Below the pieces are notes generated by a model. It worked only from the letters and a program-made list of their open reading frames with translations, ran no database searches and was not told the DNA's origin. The position numbers and the translations under genes are program-made. Shown one piece after another: positions 35,608 through 42,490 of a stretch of 42,503 nt of DNA. Each line of letters opens with the position of its first letter. The first letter of the stretch is position 1. This DNA comes from CAYPCH01 sp964409165 (GTDB lineage Bacteria > Bacillota > Clostridia > Acetivibrionales > Acetivibrionaceae), in assembly GCA_964409165.1 (NCBI GenBank), contig CAYPCH010000015.1:1-42503 (forward strand), in the 5' to 3' direction.

Positions 35608-35861
35608 AATTCCCACCTCTTGTTATAAATTACACTTCATACTACATTTTATAGCAACCATTCAAATATGGCAATTAACTTTTTATACAAAAGGAGGATT
35701 GGATTTTAATCAATTATGTAATATAATTGTGCAAGGGTAAATTTTATACTGATCACGAAAACTATTCTATATATTTTGCAATAAGCATTTTATTTTGATT
35801 TTGGATATTTCAAAATATATACATTGAAAAAATTAATTTCCGTGATGTTGCAGTAAGGAAA

Positions 35862-36299
35862 TTGAAGCATACCAACTTAAATCTAAAAAAGGTGGCGATT
35901 ATAATAAAAAGTATATCACCCGCAGTTGTGAATATAATTGTTTTTGACGAAATAACAACACTCCATGGGCGTAATCTTTTGTTCAACCCTTTTTTAAAGG
36001 CACCTCCTGTCAATTTGTCCTTTGTAACGTATACGACTGTTTCAAATGTTCCAAACGGATTAATTAATTTCAAATACAGGATTACCAACCCATTGAACGA
36101 AATTATGCATGAAACGAATATTAATGCAGTAGAAGTAAAAGACAATGCGTTTTCAAACGTTCTCATATGGAATAATGTTAATTTTAATATGCAGGGAGAA
36201 CATAACATACTATTTTACCTTGCTACCGATTCCGGTTTTGAGCCTACGGGAAGCACTGTTATTGTCGTAATTGACCCTGGCAAAAATCCAAAGGAATAG
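35862..36299 (+). CDS. Hypothetical beta-rich protein, about 145 residues
   Basis: Not recognised. The coding frame is open from 35862 to 36299, with residues such as VNLSFVTYTTVSNVPNGLI and HNILFYLATDSG that suggest a beta-sandwich. There is no signal peptide. The start is uncertain: TTG at 35862 has TAAGGAA almost touching it, and a GTG at 35892 is the next candidate. The upstream 44-base stretch resembles one at 32724-32766. Type A repeats follow. Confidence 0.6.
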   Translation: MKHTNLNLKKVAIIIKSISPAVVNIIVFDEITTLHGRNLLFNPFLKAPPVNLSFVTYTTVSNVPNGLINFKYRITNPLNEIMHETNINAVEVKDNAFSNVLIWNNVNFNMQGEHNILFYLATDSGFEPTGSTVIVVIDPGKNPKE

Positions 36300-36340
36300 T
36301 TTTCGTCTTTACTTTTATAAAATATGCATATACCAAATGA

Positions 36341-36480
36341 AAGAGGCTCTAACAAAATTTCGTACCCATCGAGGGTACAAAATTTTGCCTCTTTCATTTC
36401 ACTCCAAGAGGCTCTAACAAAATTTCGTACCCATCGAGGGTACAAAATTTTGCCTCTTTCATTTCACTCCAAGAGGCTTA
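36341..36480 (+). repeat. Type A two-hairpin repeat, two tandem units
   Basis: Two nearly identical units with a 65-base period. Each has GTACCC-ATCGA-GGGTAC inside a longer AAAATTT stem, then GCCTCTTTCATTTCACTCC and AAGAGGC. A hairpin TTGATGCCC..GGGCATCAA follows at 36483-36527, repeating the repeat-then-hairpin order seen elsewhere. Confidence 0.92.
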
Positions 36481-36535
36481 ACCTTGATGCCCCGCAACAC
36501 AAGTTTTTATGAAAGCAGGGCATCAATATGCAATA

Positions 36536-36976
36536 TTACTGGTATACGCTAACAAACTTTATAGCATACAAATCACAAATCAAAACATCATCCGACCTTA
36601 TCGGTCTAATAATAATATAACTTGCTCCGACTTCTAAAAGTGTACCGATCCTGTCGATAAGAGGTCCGTTGGTTCCAATCAGGAATTCAACCCTCACATC
36701 CCTTCCAATATATCTTCTCAGTTTACCCGCAAGATAATATGGGTTCTGAACGGTTTGTGGAATCTGCATCGCAGAAGGTTCTGCCTGTGTAGGAAAAACT
36801 GCTGGAACACCTCCATACATTGATCCGCCCTGCATTTCTGTTGGTAAAGGTATAGCTGGCATCGTTCCTGTCGTTGCAGGCTGTTGTTCCTGATAATTGG
36901 ATAATACACCTTGGGTCACACAGGGTATTTCCCTTTCTTGATTAAAGAAATCGCATGAATTATTGAAGTACGGCAT
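36536..36976 (-). CDS. gerQ: Spore coat protein GerQ-like
   Basis: The 146-residue product has an N-terminal low-complexity part (Pro, Gln, Met, Gly) and a C-terminal domain starting LAGKLRRYIGRDVRVEFLIG, continuing ASYIIIRPIRSDDVLICDLYAIKFV. It resembles the GerQ domain. In Bacillus, GerQ is a coat protein cross-linked by transglutaminase and needed to place CwlJ, the cortex hydrolase. The gene lies 23 bases after cwlJ, the same pairing as in Bacillus anthracis. The ATG at 36976 follows GGGAGGAG. Confidence 0.8.
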   Translation of the reverse strand: MPYFNNSCDFFNQEREIPCVTQGVLSNYQEQQPATTGTMPAIPLPTEMQGGSMYGGVPAVFPTQAEPSAMQIPQTVQNPYYLAGKLRRYIGRDVRVEFLIGTNGPLIDRIGTLLEVGASYIIIRPIRSDDVLICDLYAIKFVSVYQ

Positions 36977-36999
36977 TAAAACTCCTCCCAATCTATTGT

Positions 37000-37443
37000 T
37001 TATGTTTGTGCATAGAGCGATGTAGGTTGATAAAAACAGTGATCGCCTATTCTATTGAATATGATACCGCTTTGGTTATATGGAAAATGCGAAGGACATT
37101 GCGGCATAAAAGGATTCATGTACCAAAGGCATTCAACCGTACCCTCAAGTATATTCCCTGATAATGCCCAATCGGCTACATCATAGCTTATCTGATCCGG
37201 AGCCATGTTGTATACATTTTGCATATTGGGTTGCCCGTATACTTCAGTAAGTATACAAGTAAACTCGTAAGGCTCCATAATAACCCTGCGCAAGTCACCC
37301 TGTCCTGTTCTCAAGTATTGACCGTAGGCAACATGTACCCTGTTCATTACCACAGAAGCCACAGCTTTCATACCATTTATCCCTTCTCCTCCAGCTTCAC
37401 ACTTTATCAGCCTTGCAAACAATTCTCTTGCTGATAACGTCAT
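37000..37443 (-). CDS. cwlJ: Spore cortex hydrolase CwlJ (SleB/CwlJ family)
   Basis: The 147-residue hydrolase_2 domain protein is predicted to break down cortex peptidoglycan during germination. The family's active-site start ELFARLIKCEAGGEG (catalytic Glu) is at residues 7-21, and VASVVMNRV and CLWYMNP follow. It lacks the signal peptide and peptidoglycan-binding domain of SleB, which is the CwlJ form. GGAGGTGG precedes the ATG. It is first in the cwlJ-gerQ operon. Confidence 0.92.
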   Translation of the reverse strand: MTLSARELFARLIKCEAGGEGINGMKAVASVVMNRVHVAYGQYLRTGQGDLRRVIMEPYEFTCILTEVYGQPNMQNVYNMAPDQISYDVADWALSGNILEGTVECLWYMNPFMPQCPSHFPYNQSGIIFNRIGDHCFYQPTSLYAQT

Positions 37444-37589
37444 TGCAAACCACCTCCGCTTTGACCAATATTGTAAACTTCCAATCAGAGCCTAATATAG
37501 TGTCTAACTATTATTTTCTCAATACATTATATACATTTTATGTATACTTCGTTACATAAAATATATCAAATTTCAGTTATTCCTTAACT

Positions 37590-37616
37590 GTAACATTTTC
37601 ATAGTGAACATAATAT
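37590..37616 (+). promoter_or_regulatory. Possible sporulation-sigma promoter of the coat-like gene
   Basis: GTAACA at 37590 followed after about 13 bases by CATAATATA (near 37608), which fits a SigK-like -10 (CATANNNTA). The spacing is shorter than the known SigK consensus, so this is tentative. Confidence 0.3.
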
Positions 37617-37663
37617 ATATGTAATAGGTATTATCTTAAATAGACTCAAGAAAGGGGATTTTT

Positions 37664-38125
37664 ATGTTTGATTCAGAAAAATTTGACGGTAGCAACATAG
37701 GAACACCAGTAAATTTCGCAGCGCTTTTAAGCCAATATGTAGGGCAAACAGTAACTATTTTCACCTCTAGCGGAGGTGAATCAGGTTCTGGATTTACCGG
37801 AGTTGTTCTTTCAGTAAACAATTGCTTTGTAAGATTAATTTCAAGAATAGGTCCTCCTCCTGGATGTTCACTAGGCAATGCATGCTCGAACTTCAATGTA
37901 GGTCCTTCTGTGCCAGCTGGTACCGGCAAGTGCGGAATAAGCGGCCAGTTTGGTGGCTACGGAGCTAATCAAGGGGCAGGATATGGTGCAGGACCAATCG
38001 TACCAGCCAACTACACAGGCGCAGTATCCGCAGGAGGATGGGACGGATATCCTGTTTATACAGTAGGCTCTGTAACTGATATTCCTCTATCAAGTATAGT
38101 ATCCTTTGTACACAACGCAGTATAG
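37664..38125 (+). CDS. Gly-rich spore coat-like protein, 153 residues
   Basis: Not firmly assigned. It has a beta-type N-terminal domain (about 17-65, VGQTVTIFTSSGGESG and VVLSVNNCFVRLIS), a Gly/Tyr/Cys-rich middle and an end with PLSSIVSFV. This resembles the surface-domain layout of GerQ-like coat proteins, and the gene diverges from cwlJ-gerQ. AAGAAAGGGG precedes the ATG. Confidence 0.65.
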   Translation: MFDSEKFDGSNIGTPVNFAALLSQYVGQTVTIFTSSGGESGSGFTGVVLSVNNCFVRLISRIGPPPGCSLGNACSNFNVGPSVPAGTGKCGISGQFGGYGANQGAGYGAGPIVPANYTGAVSAGGWDGYPVYTVGSVTDIPLSSIVSFVHNAV

Positions 38126-38147
38126 CATTAATTGAAAAAACATTCCT

Positions 38148-38180
38148 AAACTGCCGGTCAAATTACCGGCAGTTTTTATC
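38148..38180 (+). terminator. Terminator of the coat-like gene
   Basis: AAACTGCCGGT / ACCGGCAGTTT with loop CAAATT, followed by TTATC, 22 bases after the stop. Confidence 0.88.
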
Positions 38181-38305
38181 AGACCTCTTACAATAAAATG
38201 AAAGAGGTCTGGTTTTTATAGAAATTTGTAACACATTTTTATGAATAGAATAATATGTTATTGGCTAGCCACTATAATTAATTGAAAATGAAAGGAGCAC
38301 TTAAA

Positions 38306-38449
38306 ATGGATGATTCAAGATTTGCAAGTGCAGGTGCAGGTTTTTTTGGAGGTAACTTTATCTGGATTATTATACTGCTGATAATAATCCTTCCTTTGCT
38401 TGGCTTTGGCGGTGCCGGCGGTGGATTTGCTTACGAAGATAAGGCTTAG
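38306..38449 (+). CDS. Tiny transmembrane spore-type protein (YjcZ-like), 47 residues
   Basis: The protein begins MDDSRFASAGAGFFGGNFIW and is one hydrophobic helix (IIILLIIILPLLGFG) with short Gly-rich ends. This resembles the YjcZ/tiny-TM sporulation family. AAAGGAGC precedes the ATG. GTAACA lies 78 bases upstream. A hairpin at 38489-38524 (GTTAAAGGGGAGGC..CTCCTTTTTAAC) ends the unit. Confidence 0.8.
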   Translation: MDDSRFASAGAGFFGGNFIWIIILLIIILPLLGFGGAGGGFAYEDKA

Positions 38450-38488
38450 AATTATTACATAGATGACCTTATAAACTATTATAAAACA

Positions 38489-38524
38489 AGTTAAAGGGGA
38501 GGCAATATGACCTCCTTTTTAACA
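38489..38524 (+). terminator. Terminator of the 47-residue gene
   Basis: GTTAAAGGGGAGGC / GACCTCCTTTTTAAC with loop AATAT; the T-run lies in the right arm. Confidence 0.6.
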
Positions 38525-38693
38525 TACCATCCAGTTTTTATTATCTATAATTATGTTTCCAGCAATTCAAAAGCAAGACTGTAACCAAAAGCACTTTTAA
38601 ATAATATACTGTAAATGAAGAAAACAAACCCAATAACATTTTCTGACCCTATTAATTAAGAAAGTATGAAAAATTATTGAAAGGAATGATTTT

Positions 38694-39017
38694 GTGAATA
38701 ATAATAACAATTTGAATAAGAATATTGCCAATATTCTTAATAATATGGATAAAAACGTTCTTCAGGAAAAACTGAACAAAGCTCTTGACGTGTTGAAAAA
38801 TGGAAATACCGAGGAATTGGCAAAGCAGATAGCTTCTGTAGCACAAAACCAGCAAAACACAAATTTAAGCATTGAAGATAAAGTAGCCCTGGATAAAATG
38901 AATATTAATACAGATATCATGAAAAACTTAAGTAGCAATGATATTGAAAAGCTCTTAAAATACATCGGAAGTCATGGAAATGAGATAAAAGATAAACTAA
39001 AGGATACTGTAAAATAA
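38694..39017 (+). CDS. Hypothetical Asn-rich helical protein, 107 residues
   Basis: Not recognised. It starts at GTG 38694 with GAAAGGAATG upstream and begins MNNNNNLNKNIANILNNMDK. The whole chain is predicted helical, Asn/Lys/Leu-rich, without membrane segments. The next gene lies 37 bases downstream and also encodes a small helical protein, so the two are likely one unit. Position in the sporulation block suggests a spore or mother-cell role, unproven. Confidence 0.75.
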   Translation: MNNNNNLNKNIANILNNMDKNVLQEKLNKALDVLKNGNTEELAKQIASVAQNQQNTNLSIEDKVALDKMNINTDIMKNLSSNDIEKLLKYIGSHGNEIKDKLKDTVK

Positions 39018-39054
39018 ACTTCAGCCTTGAAAAATCAGTTTCGGGAGGGTAATT

Positions 39055-39435
39055 ATGAGTGATGAATTGGATAAAAGCATAAAACAAGCAATGGAAATAC
39101 TTAACCAGCCCGAGAAGCTTAAAGGCATGCTGGAGCTTCTTGGTAGCTCAATGGGTAATCAAGGTTCCGGTCAGTCTCAAGGGGAGACATCACAAAACAA
39201 AAATGAAAGTTCTGCACCAGCAGGTGATTTAGGCAACAATATGGAGCTTTTAAGCAGAGCTCAGGATGTTATGAGGGCGCTTAACACTAATGACTCAAGA
39301 GTTAATCTGCTAACTGCTATAGCCCCATTTTTAAATGGAAATAAGCAAAAAAGAGTAAGCGAATGCATTCAGTTCATTCGTATTTCAAAGCTGTTGCCTC
39401 TTTTTTTTAGTAATGGCGGAATGTTTAAAACGTAG
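39055..39435 (+). CDS. Hypothetical helical protein, 126 residues
   Basis: Not recognised. N-terminal helix (EILNQPEKLKGMLELLGSSM), a Gly/Ser/Gln-rich linker, then a C-terminal helical part (LLTAIAPFLNGNKQKRVSEC, then KLLPLFF). GGGAGGGTAATT precedes the ATG. It ends with a terminator hairpin at 39476. Confidence 0.75.
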   Translation: MSDELDKSIKQAMEILNQPEKLKGMLELLGSSMGNQGSGQSQGETSQNKNESSAPAGDLGNNMELLSRAQDVMRALNTNDSRVNLLTAIAPFLNGNKQKRVSECIQFIRISKLLPLFFSNGGMFKT

Positions 39436-39475
39436 TATTCCAATGCATTTAAAACAAATATGCTGGAAAGAGGAC

Positions 39476-39519
39476 TAACAAAAAACAGAAAGCATTAATT
39501 TTGTTTTCTGTTTTTTGTT
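39476..39519 (+). terminator. Terminator of the 126-residue gene
   Basis: ACAAAAAACAGAAA pairs with TTTTCTGTTTTTTGT across GCATTAATTTTG. Confidence 0.7.
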
Positions 39520-39546
39520 GTCATTTGGTAAACTAACCGAAGAATA

Positions 39547-39597
39547 CAAATACAGAATACAGGAAAGCAACGTACACACACCTGTATTCTGTATTTC
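39547..39597 (-). terminator. Terminator of the minus-strand 41-residue gene
   Basis: AAATACAGAATACAGG / CCTGTATTCTGTATTT, a perfect 16-bp stem, 18 bases past the stop of the 39615-39740 gene; convergent with the previous terminator. Confidence 0.75.
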
Positions 39598-39614
39598 TTT
39601 CCATATTTGTTTAA

Positions 39615-39740
39615 CTAGATAAAGAATGCGCCAGCTCCAAACATTGGGAATACTAACAATAACAGAAGAATTATAATAAGTATGAATTCAAATCCTCCGA
39701 AGCCAACACCTGCACCTGCAACTGCGAATCTATCGTCCAT
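39615..39740 (-). CDS. Tiny transmembrane spore-type protein (YjcZ-like), 41 residues
   Basis: Begins MDDRFAVAGAGVGFGGFEFI and continues as one hydrophobic helix (IIILLLLLVFPMFGAG). The start resembles the 47-residue protein (MDDSRFASAGAG). I chose the ATG at 39740, with GGAAAGGAG upstream. A minus-strand GTAACA (39819-39814) lies 79 bases from the start. Confidence 0.75.
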   Translation of the reverse strand: MDDRFAVAGAGVGFGGFEFILIIILLLLLVFPMFGAGAFFI

Positions 39741-39900
39741 TCTGAGCACTCCTTTCCTGATAAGATTACATAGTATTTTTATGTAATATATACTATTCTT
39801 CTCAATCAAAAAGTGTTACATATAAAAACATTTTTTATATGTTGCAATAATAATAATAATAATAATATATATATTTTTTTATTTCAAAGGAGTGATCTAA

Positions 39901-40590
39901 TTGTCAAAACCATCGTATCTTGATTTGCTGGCAAGACACGGAATAAGCAGTGCACATCCAGGAGGAATGAACTTAACACTTAAATTACTTGAAACTCTTC
40001 AAATTGACAAAGATACTCGTATATTGGATATAGGATGCGGTACAGGTCAAACTTCTGCCTTCATAGCCCAAAAATATGGATGTAATATTACAGCCATTGA
40101 TATTAACGAAGAAATGCTAAAAAGGTCATACAACAGATTCAGAAAAGAAAAGATTGACGTTAGCTTATTCCAAGCCAATGCCGAAGAACTGCCTTTTGCA
40201 TCACAGTGTTTTGATATCTTGCTGTCAGAATCGGTAACTGCCTTTACCGATATAAATAAATCATTAAAAGAATATTTCCGTGTTTTAAAGCATTCAGGTA
40301 CACTTATTGCTATTGAAATAACTTCAGCTTCGAACCTTGACTCAAATAATATGAGGAGGATAAAATGCGTCTATAATATAGACCGGATACCAACCAAAAG
40401 GGAGTGGATAAATTTATTCACGGAGTCCGGATTTGAATGTATTGACAGTTTCCCGGTAGCAGCACGTTCAACAAACATTATAACCTCATCAAAAATGCTA
40501 AAAGACTTTTTGCCACATCTCAACGTACTTAGATACTATCGTAAAAAGCTTAGATATATGAGTTTCATTTGCACGAAAAACAAATCATGA
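39901..40590 (+). CDS. Class I SAM-dependent methyltransferase
   Basis: 229 residues with a Rossmann-type methyltransferase fold: ILDIGCGTGQTSAFIAQ (SAM-binding motif I, about 40-56), acidic AIDINEEML (motif II) and the FDILLSES segment. Substrate not known. TTG start at 39901 with AAAGGAGTG upstream. It lies in the sporulation block next to yabG, which makes a spore-related target possible but does not show it. A type A repeat starts at the stop codon. Confidence 0.88.
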   Translation: MSKPSYLDLLARHGISSAHPGGMNLTLKLLETLQIDKDTRILDIGCGTGQTSAFIAQKYGCNITAIDINEEMLKRSYNRFRKEKIDVSLFQANAEELPFASQCFDILLSESVTAFTDINKSLKEYFRVLKHSGTLIAIEITSASNLDSNNMRRIKCVYNIDRIPTKREWINLFTESGFECIDSFPVAARSTNIITSSKMLKDFLPHLNVLRYYRKKLRYMSFICTKNKS

Positions 40591-40643
40591 CCACCCATCG
40601 AGGGTACTCAATTTTGCCTCTTTTATTTCACTCCAAGAGGTCT
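40591..40643 (+). repeat. Type A two-hairpin repeat, single unit
   Basis: CACCC-ATCGA-GGGT, then GCCTCTTTTATTTCACTCC and AAGAGG. A hairpin AGCATGACAAA..TTTGTCATGCT follows at 40649-40694, probably the terminator for the methyltransferase and yabG genes. Confidence 0.85.
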
Positions 40644-40715
40644 AAAAAGCATGACAAAAAGCTTATATCTGCTTATTTGTCATGCTCTTATATGCATCTC
40701 AATCATGTAGATTTT

Positions 40716-41534
40716 CTATACAAAAGTCATACGACCTCTTGTGTTAATCCCTCCAATACCTTTAGCACCGGAAATTGTTCCTGCTATAGCTTCGCGAGGT
40801 GTTACAATCTGTGAAGAAGCTGTCGTTGCTATTCTATTTGAAACAATAACCGGGTCAAAGGAATGCACAAGCACCCTGCCGGGAGAGCTTGCAAAATTGG
40901 CACCGGCAGACATGATAGCTTCATAATAGGACTGGCATGCACCAGCAAAAATAAACAATTTCTCAGGATTAGGCTCATACCTCCGTGCTTCTTTTACAGC
41001 ATTGATATAATAAATGGAATTTTTGTAACTTTCATAGGAGTTTAAATCTGTAGAATCTTTCCTTATACCATCATGACCTGTCAATACAACGATATCCGGA
41101 TGATATTGCCTAAGAAGTCCAACAACCTTCTGGGGCTGATCCGGCTCATCCACAAAAACTCCAACAGGTCTTAACCCCATACTCCTATAATATCGCATAC
41201 TATCGTTGAGGAACTGCTGACTTGCATCAATATGAAGTATGCTTCCCGGCCTTCTTGTGAGCCTTATAAGGGAAAAAGGTGAATTAATAATCTGCTTCAT
41301 AAAAGTCTGTCTTAAAAGTACAGTTAAATGCTTTTGCTTATTTACGTTGGTCAGCCTCGAATTCAATTTTACAAGGTCATCGTGGTTGGCATCTGCAACA
41401 AGCCTGTATTCTAATCCTTTTAATACATATTCTCTTTCTCTTCTCCGAGACTTTTCTATTTCGGTTATCACAAAAGCAATATCTACACCATAAGATTTTC
41501 TGGCAACTATATCTCCAACTTGATAATTTGACAT
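40716..41534 (-). CDS. yabG: Sporulation-specific protease YabG
   Basis: The 272-residue cysteine protease, known in Bacillus and Clostridioides to trim coat and other spore proteins. Family segments are present: KSYGVDIAFVITEI, PGSILHIDAS, VVLTGHDGIRKDS, FAGACQSYYEAIMSAGANFASSPG and RIATTASSQIVTPREAI. I chose the ATG at 41534, with AAGGAGGAG upstream; the frame extends to 41621 through repeat DNA. Single gene, divergent from the tiny-TM genes to its right. Confidence 0.94.
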   Translation of the reverse strand: MSNYQVGDIVARKSYGVDIAFVITEIEKSRRREREYVLKGLEYRLVADANHDDLVKLNSRLTNVNKQKHLTVLLRQTFMKQIINSPFSLIRLTRRPGSILHIDASQQFLNDSMRYYRSMGLRPVGVFVDEPDQPQKVVGLLRQYHPDIVVLTGHDGIRKDSTDLNSYESYKNSIYYINAVKEARRYEPNPEKLFIFAGACQSYYEAIMSAGANFASSPGRVLVHSFDPVIVSNRIATTASSQIVTPREAIAGTISGAKGIGGINTRGRMTFV

Positions 41535-41567
41535 TCCGCTCCTCCTTTTAGCACTAAAAAAACGGAT

Positions 41568-41743
41568 TACTCCTAACAAAATTTCGCACCCATCGAGGGT
41601 GCTCAATTTTGCCTCTTTCATTTCACTCCAAGAGGCCTAACCAAATTTCGCACACATTGAGGGTGCTCAGTTTTGCCTCTTTCATTTCACTCCAAGAGAC
41701 CTAACCAATGCTACTACATAATATGCAGTAGCATTGGTTTTTG
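41568..41743 (+). repeat. Type A two-hairpin repeats, two tandem units, with trailing terminator hairpin
   Basis: Units of about 64 bases: GCACCC-ATCGA-GGGTGC and GCACACATTGAGGGTGC as first stems, then GCCTCTTTCATTTCACTCC and AAGAGG(A)C. A strong hairpin CCAATGCTACTAC..GTAGCATTGG with T-run follows at 41705-41742. These units lie upstream of yabG, on the other strand, so they are not its terminator. Confidence 0.9.
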
Positions 41744-41849
41744 CGAAAGTCATAATTTGTAACATATAAACTGCCCTATGAATACACTACTACTAGCATA
41801 GTATTTTTATAGATTTGATAATTAATATAAATTGAAAGGAGTTATCCAT

Positions 41850-42047
41850 ATGGCTGATGAAAGAGTAGCACCAGTTGCTGGTGCAGCCGCAACAACAGCA
41901 TCATGTAAAGGTACAACCGCAGTCGCTACTGCTGGAGTTAATCCGTTTGCAGGAGAATTTTGTTTAATACTTGTAATCCTCATTATTTTCTTGCTTTTCC
42001 CAATGTTTGGTTCTTGTGGATTTGGAGGATATGGATACGAAAACTAA
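41850..42047 (+). CDS. Tiny transmembrane spore-type protein, 65 residues
   Basis: Begins MADERVAPVAGAAATTASCK, then has an Ala/Thr-rich segment, one hydrophobic helix (LILVILIIFLLFPMFG) and a Gly/Tyr end (GFGGYGYEN). It looks like a longer YjcZ-type protein. I chose the ATG at 41850 (AAAGGAGTTATC upstream). GTAACA lies 91 bases upstream. A small hairpin GGAAGGCTTCTTTAGCCTCC follows at 42062-42081. Confidence 0.78.
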   Translation: MADERVAPVAGAAATTASCKGTTAVATAGVNPFAGEFCLILVILIIFLLFPMFGSCGFGGYGYEN

Positions 42048-42204
42048 ATCCAATATTTTCAAGGAAGGCTTCTTTAGCCTCCATTACTAAATTTATGCAA
42101 CTTTATAACCCTCACAAAATATAACTAATTAAATTTTCAATTTACTTGTAACAGTTCTTATATTTTTGAATAGTATAAAGTATATCAAAAAAGAGGTGAT
42201 ATTT

Positions 42205-42375
42205 ATGTCTTATGATTCAAGAGTAGCAACTGGTTCAGGTGCTGTTGCAGCAGCAGGTGTTAGTCCTTTCGGTGGTTTTGGATTTATACTCATTATACTT
42301 CTGATAATCATCATTCTTCCTATGTTCGGAATGGGAGGCTGTGGCTGTGGTACAGGCGGCTTTGCAAATGAATAA
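42205..42375 (+). CDS. Tiny transmembrane spore-type protein (YjcZ-like), 56 residues
   Basis: Begins MSYDSRVATGSGAVAAAGVS, then has one hydrophobic helix (FILIILLIIIILPMFG) and a Gly/Cys end (MGGCGCGTGGFANE). The ATG at 42205 has AAGAGGTG upstream. GTAACA lies 57 bases upstream. It shares VSPFGGFGF with the VNPFAG segment of its neighbour, suggesting duplication. A terminator hairpin follows at 42389-42418. Confidence 0.8.
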   Translation: MSYDSRVATGSGAVAAAGVSPFGGFGFILIILLIIIILPMFGMGGCGCGTGGFANE

Positions 42376-42388
42376 TTAATTGTACATC

Positions 42389-42420
42389 TGCTAAAAGGAG
42401 GCAATATGCCTCTTTTTAGT
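42389..42420 (+). terminator. Terminator of the 56-residue gene
   Basis: CTAAAAGGAGGC / GCCTCTTTTTAG with loop AATAT, 14 bases after the stop. Confidence 0.75.
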
Positions 42421-42424
42421 ATTA

Positions 42425-42490
42425 TTAAGGCCATTTCTGAAAGGAAATCTGGCAAAAAGCGAAGGACTCAATGTCTCGAAACTTTGTATT
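42425..42490 (-). repeat. Two-hairpin intergenic repeat, type B, copy 5 (degenerate)
   Basis: On the minus strand it reads CATTGAGTCC (first loop), CGCTTTTTGCCAGATTTCC and AGAAATGGC. Both hairpins have mismatches. It abuts the window end, so it would end a minus-strand gene beyond the window. Confidence 0.75.

Noticed and set aside
36215..36512. Several overlapping reading frames across the tandem repeats
   Set aside because: They arise from the type A repeats; the same peptide fragment appears wherever the repeat does, with no ribosome binding site.
37048..37062. TATTGAATATGAT within cwlJ as another copy of the intergenic motif
   Set aside because: It lies in coding sequence and lacks the GCGAT core.
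41535..41621. N-terminal extension of yabG
   Set aside because: It is repeat-derived, and the ATG at 41534 has AAGGAGGAG in place.
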